From Caldilineaceae bacterium (GTDB lineage Bacteria > Chloroflexota > Anaerolineae > Caldilineales > Caldilineaceae), in NCBI GenBank assembly GCA_020433455.1, contig JAGRCP010000008.1:34682-98681 (forward strand): a DNA stretch of 64,000 nt, read 5' to 3'. This document shows, piece by piece, positions 53,148 through 60,865 of this stretch (the first letter of the stretch is position 1; each line of letters begins with the position of its first letter). A program made the translations under genes and the position numbers. The notes under the pieces are model-generated. The model was not told the origin of the DNA. It saw nothing but the letters and a program-made list of their open reading frames with translations, and did no database searches.

Positions 53148-53765
53148 TTAAAAGAAACCAAATTGGCGGAGCGGCCAATAACGCAGCCAGACGCGCCCCA
53201 CGATTTCGTCCCGCTGCACGCTGCCGAACGCGCGGCTGTCATTGCTGTTGCCCCGATTGTCGCCCAAAACGAAGTAGTGGAGAGGCGGCAAGGTGGTTTC
53301 CGACATATTGTAAGCCGTCAGATCGTGGGGAAACAGTTCGGGCAGCTTGTTGCCGTCAATGTAGACAACGCCGTTCTGCACCGCGACTCGTTCGCCCGGC
53401 AGGCCAACCACGCGTTTGACCAACATCTCATCCATGTCGGGCAAATCCAGCACGACGATATCCCCGCGCTGGGGCGGATGAAAGCGGTAGCTGATCTTGT
53501 CCACTACCAGGCGCTGGCTTTGGACGAGATTGGGTTCCATGCTCTGGCCGTAGACGACCGTAGCCTGGGCAAGAAAAAAATGAACAAAGAGCGCCAACAC
53601 CAGCGCCGGCGCAATTATCTGAATGCTTTCGCCTAATAATCCTGCCCAACGAATTTTTTCGTCGGCTCCCTTTTCTGCTTCGCTCTGGTCTTCGCTCCGG
53701 CGAGCAGAAAAGGGGGATGAGGATATCTCTTTGGCGGTCTGTTGCTTGCGATTATCAGTCTTCAT
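53148..53765 (-). CDS. lepB: Signal peptidase I
   Basis: Cleaves Sec and Tat signal peptides outside the membrane. ATG at 53765 gives 205 residues; an upstream in-frame extension covers the promoter and is rejected. A cytoplasmic basic/acidic N-terminus precedes one TM helix (IQIIAPALVLALFVHFFLAQ, about 47-67). Catalytic Ser is in YGQSMEPNL (about 74), Lys in EMLVKRVVGLPGE (about 117), and GDNRGNSNDSRAFG is box E. The AI-2E/HAD gene follows after 6 bp. Confidence 0.94.
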   Translation of the reverse strand: MKTDNRKQQTAKEISSSPFSARRSEDQSEAEKGADEKIRWAGLLGESIQIIAPALVLALFVHFFLAQATVVYGQSMEPNLVQSQRLVVDKISYRFHPPQRGDIVVLDLPDMDEMLVKRVVGLPGERVAVQNGVVYIDGNKLPELFPHDLTAYNMSETTLPPLHYFVLGDNRGNSNDSRAFGSVQRDEIVGRVWLRYWPLRQFGFF

Positions 53766-53796
53766 GTGCCTGTTTCTCAACAACAAGAGAGGTTCC

Positions 53797-53826
53797 AGTA
53801 TAGTCGTTTTAGTGATAATTGAGCAA
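53797..53826 (-). promoter_or_regulatory. Candidate promoter of lepB
   Basis: On the minus strand TTGCTC (53826-53821) is followed after 18 bp by TATACT (53802-53797), about 32 bp before the lepB start. Confidence 0.5.
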
Positions 53827-53859
53827 ATGATGGAGCAATTTCGTCTGCCCGCTTTCGCT

Positions 53860-53889
53860 TTCCATCTCATCCCGATTCGATGCTATACT
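53860..53889 (+). promoter_or_regulatory. Candidate promoter of the GH3-like gene
   Basis: TTCCAT (53860-53865), an 18-bp spacer and an extended -10 TGCTATACT (TATACT at 53884-53889). It is about 64-70 bp before the gene start and divergent from the lepB promoter. Confidence 0.45.
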
Positions 53890-53952
53890 GTCAGCCATGC
53901 CTACCAATCCCTGCTTTCCTGTCCGCCGTAGAGCCTGTCGGCCGGCCCCCGC

Positions 53953-56900
53953 GTGATCATGCCAAAGCGACTTGACAAAATTTTGCGTAAGCTGACGCAT
54001 CTTGGGTTGGCGCTGCTCGTCTTCAGCCTGACGCCCCTTTCGCTCCTCGCCCAATCCTCCACGCCTGCCTTTTCCCCTTCCGGCCAGGCGGACGGCGCGG
54101 CTGAGCCTTTGGACGCGGCTTCCGCACAATTGGCAGATCGCTACCTCGACTTGCTGGCCCAGGCCATGCTGGACGAAATGACGCCCGCAGATCGGGTTGG
54201 TCAACTTTTTGTGGTGAACTTTGCCGGCAATGATGTGAGCGGTTCCAGCGATATCGCGACGCTCATCCATGAATACCGGATTGGGGGCGTCGTTCTTTCG
54301 CCGGCCTACGGCAACTTCAATAACGTTTATAACGCTGACTTGCCCGTGGAAATTGCATCGCTTGCGAATCGTCTCCAGGCTTTGGCCTTTGACAAGGCGC
54401 TGCCCGAAGACCTGGCATTGGGGCCTTTTGATGAGGCCGGCGCAACCTTAGAGAATCTGCCCGCCCTGGCCGAATTCCGTGGCGATGACGTCCTGCAATC
54501 TCCCCATATTCCCCTCTGGGTCGGCGTTGAACAATTGGGCGGCGATAATCGGGGCAGCGCCCTGCGCAGCGGGTTTACGCCCTTGCCCGGCCAAATGGCG
54601 CTGGGCGCGACGTGGGATACCGCGTTGACCCGCCAGATGGGTGAGGTTGTCGGCCGCGAGCTGGCTGCCGTAGGCGTCAATTTGCTCCTGGGGCCCTCTT
54701 TGGACGTCTATACTGCATCGCCCACCGACGGCGTCGGTTTTCTGGGCTTTTATTCCTATGGCGGCAATTCCTATTGGGTGAGTGAGTTGGGCCGGGCCTA
54801 TATCGCCGGCGTACACGAAGGCAGCCGGAGTCAGGTTGCTACGGTCGCCCGCCATTTTCCCGGCATCGGCGCTGCGGACCGCAGGCCCGAGCGGGAGGTG
54901 GCCACGATTCAACGTTCGGCGGAACGGATGGCGCAAGAGGCGCTGCCGCCGTTTCTGGCCGTAACCCTGCGCAACGGCGAGGAGAATGCCAACCCCGCCG
55001 CGCTGACCGACGTTCTCATGACCAGCCACATGCGCTACAGCGCATATCAGGCGACCGATGGCACGACGCTGGTGGAGCCTTTCGCGTTTACGCCTGCGCT
55101 GGATACGCTGCTGGAGCAGACGTCCCTCCAGAGCTGGCAAAGCCGGCACGGGCTGCTGATGACCAATGCGCTGGGCCTGCCCGCTATTCGTCGCGCCTTT
55201 GCGCCCGATAACAGCGATATCCCCTTTCGTCGCATGGCGCTCAGCGCCTTTGCCGCCGGCAACGATCTGATCTACCTGGGGCGTTTTAGCGATGACGGTT
55301 CATGGGAGAGCGAACTGCGCAATATTCAGGAGGTTATCGCCTTCTTTGATGGCCGCTATGCCGAAGATTTTGATTTTGCACGCCGGGTGGATGATGCCGC
55401 GCGCCGCATTATACGCGCCAAGCTGGCGCACCGGTTGTCGCCCTACGTCTTGTTCAAGGCCGCGCAGGATGCGGGGATGACGCCCGAGGACGCGGCAATT
55501 GCTACGCCGGTTGAGCCGGCGCCGACCGCGACGCCTGTTCCCGCGCCGCCGCTCACCCTGCGCGTGACCCCGACGTTGTCCGATCTGCTCGTCGGGCGGG
55601 ATGATCTGCTCATATTTGATGAAACCAGCGAACATCACACAGCCGCCAACGCGCTCGTGCGTCAGATCGCGCGTGAGTCCGTCACCCTGCTCTATCCCGA
55701 TCCCCAGACCGTAACCGACGCCCTGCCGCCGCCCCTGACCCATGATGATCGCATCGTTATCTTTAGCGACAGCCGCTTGGCCCGGGACTGTACGCGCTGC
55801 CCGGCCGAGGTCACCCTTGGTCCGGACGCGATCCAGGATATTATGGTGCGATTTTACGGCCCCTCGGCCATGGACCAGATCGATGCCGACCAGATCGACA
55901 GCTATACCTTTGTTGAATTGGCCCAACTTCTGGACGTAGCGGAGCAAAACAGCGTTGATCCGGATAGCCTTGATGCACCGGCCGGCGCGTTGGGGCAGGT
56001 AACGCCCGCCGTGGCTGTTACCGCAACGCTGACCGCCACGGCCGGACTCAACGCGGGCAATGCGTCTACGATAACCGCGGATTCATCAACTGCGGTCGGG
56101 CAAGCCGGCGTGCCGATTGCGCCCTCCTCAGTTGCATCCGCTGCCGCGCTTACCGCCACGCTGGGTATTACGCCGACCGTTGACGAAAGCGGCTTTCGCC
56201 TGCGCTTGCCGTCCGCGCGTAATGATGCCGACGCTGCGACGCTCACTTCCGTCAATCAGTTGGAAGAAGCCATCAATGAAGCCGACTGGATTATCCTGGC
56301 CATGCTCGATTTGGATACGGCGACGGAGCCGAGCAGCGATGCGGTCAAGCGCTTTTTACGCCTGCGCAGCGAACAGATTATCGATAAGCGCGTGATCGTG
56401 TTGGCTCTTCATGCCCCCTATTTTCTGGACGCCACGGAAATCAGTCAGGTCTCCACGTATATCGCCGCGTATGGCCACGATGATCTCTTTATCGAGAACG
56501 CGGTGCGGGCGCTTTTCCGTGCGTTTGTGCCCGGCGGCGCGCCTCCGGTGAGCGTAGCCGGCACGCGCTTCAGCGATCTGAGCGAGCGCCTTCAGCCCGA
56601 CGCCCGGGTACAGTTGCCCCTACGCGTTTTTGTGGGCGGCGAGGTCGCGGTCGATACGGCATCGTCAGATGTAGTCAATGACGCGGTTTTTTTCAGCGAC
56701 CGCATCAACGTCCAGGTTGGACCGATTATGGATTATAACGGCAATCTGGTCCCGGACGGCACCGAAGTCGAGTTCGAGCTTACCTACGAAAATGCGGAAG
56801 GACTGTTGACGGCGGAACCGGCGTCGACGCGTAACGGCATGGCTGTGCGCGAATTTTTTATCGGTGAGGGCGGTCGGCTTCTGATTCAGGCCTTCAGCGG

Positions 56901-57378
56901 CAATGCGGACACGGGCGCGCCGGCTGCAGTGACGGTTGCGCCCTTTGAGACGCTGAACGGCGATGTCGGCCTTGAGGCGCCGGGGGAACTAACTGCCGCG
57001 CCGGACGGTTTAGATGCGGCGGTGAGTGCAGCCGATAACGCGGGTGCGACAGATTCGGGCATGTTTGAGCGGGTTAATCTTGTGACCCTGCTTCTGGCCC
57101 TCTTTGTCATAACGATCATGCTCAGCCTGCTGCTGATTGTGCAGATTCGCACCCTGCCCCGCACGACGCTGGTGTACAATATGTTGTGGGCGGTGATCGT
57201 CGGGCTGACCGCGTACGTGCTCTACGGCGCGGGATTGCTGCCCGGCAGTCAGTGGCTGTGGGAGACATTTGACGTGTGGGCCGCAGGAATTGTCGTCTTT
57301 GTGGGCATGATTCTGCCCCTTCTCTGGCTACAGCTGCGCCTTGAGGCGATCTACCCGCCGTCCCAGCGCAACACGTAA
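53953..57378 (+). CDS. GH3-like membrane-anchored protein, probably catalytically inactive
   Basis: An exported 1141-residue protein with a signal segment (about 18-34), a GH3 N-domain (VGQLFVVNFAGNDVSG, about 82-97; GRELAAVGVNLLLGPSLDVY, about 234-253), a GH3 C-domain-like region (about 560-880), a beta domain (NGNLVPDGTEVEFELTYENA) and two membrane helices near the C-terminus (about 1040-1065 and 1070-1125). Key residues of beta-N-acetylhexosaminidases are changed: KHFPGHG is RHFPGIG (300-306), and the nucleophile block SDDL is TNAL (404-407). Loss of the Asp nucleophile suggests a binding or regulatory role. GTG at 53953 or ATG at 53959 could be the start. Confidence 0.85.
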   Translation: MIMPKRLDKILRKLTHLGLALLVFSLTPLSLLAQSSTPAFSPSGQADGAAEPLDAASAQLADRYLDLLAQAMLDEMTPADRVGQLFVVNFAGNDVSGSSDIATLIHEYRIGGVVLSPAYGNFNNVYNADLPVEIASLANRLQALAFDKALPEDLALGPFDEAGATLENLPALAEFRGDDVLQSPHIPLWVGVEQLGGDNRGSALRSGFTPLPGQMALGATWDTALTRQMGEVVGRELAAVGVNLLLGPSLDVYTASPTDGVGFLGFYSYGGNSYWVSELGRAYIAGVHEGSRSQVATVARHFPGIGAADRRPEREVATIQRSAERMAQEALPPFLAVTLRNGEENANPAALTDVLMTSHMRYSAYQATDGTTLVEPFAFTPALDTLLEQTSLQSWQSRHGLLMTNALGLPAIRRAFAPDNSDIPFRRMALSAFAAGNDLIYLGRFSDDGSWESELRNIQEVIAFFDGRYAEDFDFARRVDDAARRIIRAKLAHRLSPYVLFKAAQDAGMTPEDAAIATPVEPAPTATPVPAPPLTLRVTPTLSDLLVGRDDLLIFDETSEHHTAANALVRQIARESVTLLYPDPQTVTDALPPPLTHDDRIVIFSDSRLARDCTRCPAEVTLGPDAIQDIMVRFYGPSAMDQIDADQIDSYTFVELAQLLDVAEQNSVDPDSLDAPAGALGQVTPAVAVTATLTATAGLNAGNASTITADSSTAVGQAGVPIAPSSVASAAALTATLGITPTVDESGFRLRLPSARNDADAATLTSVNQLEEAINEADWIILAMLDLDTATEPSSDAVKRFLRLRSEQIIDKRVIVLALHAPYFLDATEISQVSTYIAAYGHDDLFIENAVRALFRAFVPGGAPPVSVAGTRFSDLSERLQPDARVQLPLRVFVGGEVAVDTASSDVVNDAVFFSDRINVQVGPIMDYNGNLVPDGTEVEFELTYENAEGLLTAEPASTRNGMAVREFFIGEGGRLLIQAFSGNADTGAPAAVTVAPFETLNGDVGLEAPGELTAAPDGLDAAVSAADNAGATDSGMFERVNLVTLLLALFVITIMLSLLLIVQIRTLPRTTLVYNMLWAVIVGLTAYVLYGAGLLPGSQWLWETFDVWAAGIVVFVGMILPLLWLQLRLEAIYPPSQRNT

Positions 57379-57437
57379 TGGAAGCCTGAGGATATCCCAG
57401 ACATATTTTTGTGGGAGTGTGTGAGGAAAAAGAAGAG

Positions 57438-57509
57438 CGCCCCCGCCAGGATTCGAACCTGGGCTCCCGGCTCCGGAGGCCGGTACTCTATCCACTGAGC
57501 TACGAGGGC
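57438..57509 (-). tRNA. tRNA-Arg (CCG)
   Basis: A 72-nt cloverleaf: acceptor GCCCTCG paired with CGGGGGC (one G-U), discriminator G, D-arm GCTCAGTGGATAGAGT, anticodon stem-loop CCGGC-CTCCGGA-GCCGG with anticodon CCG, and T-arm CCAGG-TTCGAAT-CCTGG. CCA is not encoded. It lies between the convergent GH3-like gene and the divergent TPR gene. A T-rich stretch (TCTTCTTTTTCC) follows on the minus strand. Confidence 0.95.
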
Positions 57510-57570
57510 ACGTTATGCGTACCTCCTGTTATATCATAGGGAGCGCTCCGGGGGCAAGAAAATACTAGCC

Positions 57571-58704
57571 ATGTATCTTGATCGATCCTATAAGCCGCGC
57601 CGAAGACGCGGTCGTTGGCGCTGGTGGCCCATATTTTTGCTGGCAGCCATCGCCATTTTTCTCTATGAACAGCGTCCCGCCTGGCTCCTGGAGCCGTCGT
57701 TGGAACCGACGCCCGTGCCCACGCGCAGCGGTGCGTCTTTTCAGGCCGAAGCGGAAAATTATCTGGCTGCAGGCGATTTCCAGTCTGCCATGACGGCCTA
57801 CCGCCGCATGGCGCAACTGGAACCGACGGACCCGGCTCCATTGACCGCACTTTCGCAACTCAATCTTATGTTGCAGGATATTCCGGCATCCTATGCCGAT
57901 GCTCAGGATGCCGTTGCACGCGGGCCCGATGATCCCGACGCCCTCGCGGCCTTGGCCCGGGTTGAGGACTGGCGCGGCGAGTATGAAGCGGCCATCAATC
58001 ACGCGTTGGATGCATTGGAAATCGATCCGGAACACGTAGACGCCCTGGCCGTACTGGCTGAGATTTACGCCGACGTGGGCAATTGGCAGATTGCCCAGGA
58101 CTATCTGGATCAGGCTTTTGCGTTGGATCAGAACAGCGTACTCACTTGGCGCAATCAGGCCTATCTGTACGAACGCCAGGGCGAATACGAGGAGGCCGTT
58201 GCGGCATACGCCCAGGCCATCTCCCTGGCGCCCCTTCGCTACGATCTCTATATCGAACAGGGACGCCAGTATCGAGTCGGGCTGGCCGAGTTTGAGAAGG
58301 CCAATGACAGCTATCGCCGTGCGGTAGAAGTCTATGAGTCGCCCGTGACGCTGGACGCTTTGGGCTTTGGCCTCTACAATATCGGTGATCATCTCCAGGC
58401 CATCCGCACTTTGCGCGATGCGGTGGAGATGGATCCGGATTACGGCCCGGCCCAGGTTCATCTGGGCATGGCGCTTTACGCCCGGCGCAATTATGAGGAT
58501 ACCGTTCCCGCTCTGGAGCGAGGCATCGAGCTGCTGGGCGATGATGCCCGGGTTGAGCATTATTATACGCTTGGGCTAGCCTACATTTTTAAAGACCCGC
58601 CAGACTGCGGTCAAGCCGAGCCCTGGCTGCGCAAAGCTCTGGAACTGGAGCCGGAAAGCGGCCCCGCTCTGGAAGGTCTGGCCATCTGCGCCCGCCAGGA
58701 ATAA
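57571..58704 (+). CDS. Membrane-anchored TPR protein
   Basis: A 377-residue protein. A basic N-terminus (KPRRRRGRWRWW) and one membrane helix (about 19-33) place the rest outside or at the membrane face. A Pro-rich linker (about 42-52) is followed by 8 or more TPR units (for example AGDFQSAMTAYRRMAQLEPT, GEYEAAINHALDALEIDPEH, GEYEEAVAAYAQAISLAP, GDHLQAIRTLRDAVEMDPD). TPRs mediate protein contacts; no catalytic domain is visible. The ATG 57571 is preferred because it gives a complete positive-inside anchor. Confidence 0.85.
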   Translation: MYLDRSYKPRRRRGRWRWWPIFLLAAIAIFLYEQRPAWLLEPSLEPTPVPTRSGASFQAEAENYLAAGDFQSAMTAYRRMAQLEPTDPAPLTALSQLNLMLQDIPASYADAQDAVARGPDDPDALAALARVEDWRGEYEAAINHALDALEIDPEHVDALAVLAEIYADVGNWQIAQDYLDQAFALDQNSVLTWRNQAYLYERQGEYEEAVAAYAQAISLAPLRYDLYIEQGRQYRVGLAEFEKANDSYRRAVEVYESPVTLDALGFGLYNIGDHLQAIRTLRDAVEMDPDYGPAQVHLGMALYARRNYEDTVPALERGIELLGDDARVEHYYTLGLAYIFKDPPDCGQAEPWLRKALELEPESGPALEGLAICARQE

Positions 58705-58740
58705 GGATAGCCTGAAGAGTCGTAAAAATACGGCCGTCGC

Positions 58741-58765
58741 AGCCGGCCGCTCTTTCCGGCCGGCT
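58741..58765. terminator. Hairpin after the TPR gene
   Basis: AGCCGGCCG (58741-58749) pairs with CGGCCGGCT (58757-58765) around a 7-nt loop, 37 bp after the TPR stop. No T-run follows, so it is a weak terminator or a dispersed palindrome. Confidence 0.4.
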
Positions 58766-58822
58766 TGCCATATTCGTCATATTCGCTATGGTTCACGATT
58801 CACGCTGTTTGGAAACCCGCGC

Positions 58823-60469
58823 ATGACTCTGCGTAAACCGCGCCTTAAATCTGATCTGCCCAAGAACGCGACGCTTTCTTCGTGGCATCCGGACGCGCCC
58901 GGAGAAAACGGCTCGCCGCCCGAAGCAAGCGAGGAGATACGGGAACAGACGGCTTCGACCGACGGATCGACCCGCGTCGCAGGGACCGCCGAGCGCACCC
59001 GCACCAGCAAGCGGCGTCTTCAGCGGCGGATTACGCCCCTGGACGTGCTGCAACAGCCGGTCCAGGCGGGCATGCGCAAGGTATTTGACCTGCGGCGTTT
59101 TCTCTACGTTTTGGCCATTACCGGCGCTGTATTGCTTATGCCCCAGCCCGAGGGGTTGAGCGTGGAAGGACAGCGCGCGTTGGCGCTCTTCGCCTTTACC
59201 GGAGCCATCCTCTCGCTGGAGCCTGCGCCCCTGCCCATCGCCGCTCTCGTCGTTCCCATTGCCCAGATTGCCCTGGGCATCGACACGGCGTCAGGGGCCT
59301 TTGCGCCTTTCGGCCAGCCGGTGGTCTTCCTTATTCTGGCCAGCCTTTTTCTGGCCGAATCCCTGCGCAAGCATGGCCTGACCCGACGCCTGGCCCTGTA
59401 TGCGATCGTTTTGAGCGAAGGTAATTTCCGGCGCCTGCTGCTGGGCCTCATGGTCATTACTGCAACCCTGAGCATGTTTGTCCTCAACACGGCGACCACG
59501 GCCGTCCTGATTCCCGTGGCCATCACCATCGCCCAGCGTATCGAACAATCTGAGGTGGCCCAGCGCGCGCTGGCGCTCCTCATTCTGGCCATCGCCTATA
59601 GCGCCAGCATCGGAGCCATGGCGACCATCATGGGAAGCGGCGAGAACGCGATTGCTGCGGGCATGCTTTCCCAGGCCGTGGGGTTTGGCTTCCTCAATTG
59701 GCTTGTCTATGGCCTGCCCGTTGTGATCGTCCTCGTTCCTGTAACCTGGTTTTTGCTATCCAAGTCCATTCCTGTCCCCAATGTGCGCATTGACACCCAG
59801 CCCGCCGCCAAGGAGATCGCGCGCCTGGGCGGGTTAAGAGGCCCCGAGCGGGAAATCATTGGCGTGCTGGCCATCGCCATCTTCCTCTGGGTTGCAGGCG
59901 CGTGGCTGGAAGACCGCCTGCACCTGCCCAGCACCTTGCTCAGCAGTGCGGTGGTGGCTATCGGCGCGGTGGCGCTTCTTTCCATCGAGGAGGTAATCGA
60001 CTGGAACGATCTGCGCGGCGTGAATTGGGGCGTCTTTTTTGTCATCGGCGCCGGCTTGACGCTGGGGGACGCGCTCAACAAGACAGGTGCGAGCGACTGG
60101 TTTGCCTCGCTGCTTGCGCCTACGCTTCAGGGCCTGCCCTACATTCTGGTCCTGACGATCCTCATCGGCAGCGCGTTTGTCCTGACCCAGTTTATGAATA
60201 ACGTTACCCTGGGCGCAATCGTCGCGCCGATTCTGGTCACACTGGGACAGGCCAGCGGCATTCCCCCCGAGCGGCTGGTCCTGCCCACCGTCATGGGATT
60301 GGCGCTGGCTTACACGCTGCCCAGCGCCTCGGCCCGCATGACCCTGGCCGCGGTAACCGGCGCTGTCCCCGGCAAGGACATGATGCGCAGCGGTCTGATT
60401 GTCGGCATTCCCAGCGCCGTCTTTTTGATAGTCTTCTACTTTGCTTTAGTGCGCTTTGGTTTAATCTGA
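58823..60469 (+). CDS. SLC13/DASS-type anion transporter
   Basis: A 548-residue membrane protein. About 85 hydrophilic, probably disordered residues (NATLSSWHPDAPGENGSPPE onwards) precede about 12 helices. Family patterns: LFAFTGAILSLEPAPLPIAA, FILASLFLAESLRKHGL-like LVFLILASLFLAESLRKHG, MFVLNTATTAVLIPVAITIA (SNT-type motif region, with NTATT), GVFFVIGAGLTLGDALNKTG and LPTVMGLALAYTLPSASARM (second SNT-like region, with SASA). Members carry di- or tricarboxylates, sulfate or phosphate with sodium. The substrate is unclear. The extra N-terminus is not usual for the family. Confidence 0.85.
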   Translation: MTLRKPRLKSDLPKNATLSSWHPDAPGENGSPPEASEEIREQTASTDGSTRVAGTAERTRTSKRRLQRRITPLDVLQQPVQAGMRKVFDLRRFLYVLAITGAVLLMPQPEGLSVEGQRALALFAFTGAILSLEPAPLPIAALVVPIAQIALGIDTASGAFAPFGQPVVFLILASLFLAESLRKHGLTRRLALYAIVLSEGNFRRLLLGLMVITATLSMFVLNTATTAVLIPVAITIAQRIEQSEVAQRALALLILAIAYSASIGAMATIMGSGENAIAAGMLSQAVGFGFLNWLVYGLPVVIVLVPVTWFLLSKSIPVPNVRIDTQPAAKEIARLGGLRGPEREIIGVLAIAIFLWVAGAWLEDRLHLPSTLLSSAVVAIGAVALLSIEEVIDWNDLRGVNWGVFFVIGAGLTLGDALNKTGASDWFASLLAPTLQGLPYILVLTILIGSAFVLTQFMNNVTLGAIVAPILVTLGQASGIPPERLVLPTVMGLALAYTLPSASARMTLAAVTGAVPGKDMMRSGLIVGIPSAVFLIVFYFALVRFGLI

Positions 60470-60519
60470 GAGAATTGCCGCGGTATTGACGCCGAGCTGT
60501 ACCAGTGAGGAGGTGAATT

Positions 60520-60849
60520 GTGCGAATTTGGCTGATTGGCTGTGATGATGCCGCCGGGCGCGCCATCGTGCAGTTGGCGAAAAATCCGAATATTGAGTTG
60601 ACTGTTACCTCGGCCCAGGCGCATCCCAAGGCCGTGGCGCAAGGCCTGATTGAGGAGGTCGATCAGGTGGTGCGGGTGAGCCATATCAACATTAACGATT
60701 TGGCCCGCCGCATCCGCCCCGATCTGATTCTCATCGATCCCGGCGAGTTTGCGCGCGATTTCGCCCGCATCTCCGCGGGGATAACGCTCTCGGAAGAGCT
60801 GACCCGGGAAATTGCTGCAACCAGTGACTATCCATGCCTGATTTTGTGA
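60520..60849 (+). CDS. Small Rossmann-like protein of unknown function
   Basis: A 109-residue protein. GTG at 60520 follows AGGAGG at 6 bases, a strong ribosome binding site. The N-terminal MRIWLIGCDDAAGRAIVQLA resembles a dinucleotide-binding beta-alpha unit (GxxxxGR), followed by PNIELTVTSAQAH and RIRPDLILIDPGEFARDFAR. It is too short for a full dehydrogenase. No family recognised. The STAND ATPase gene starts 16 bp after its stop, so the two may form an operon. Confidence 0.75.
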   Translation: MRIWLIGCDDAAGRAIVQLAKNPNIELTVTSAQAHPKAVAQGLIEEVDQVVRVSHININDLARRIRPDLILIDPGEFARDFARISAGITLSEELTREIAATSDYPCLIL

Positions 60850-60865
60850 GTACAGACTGAATCCT

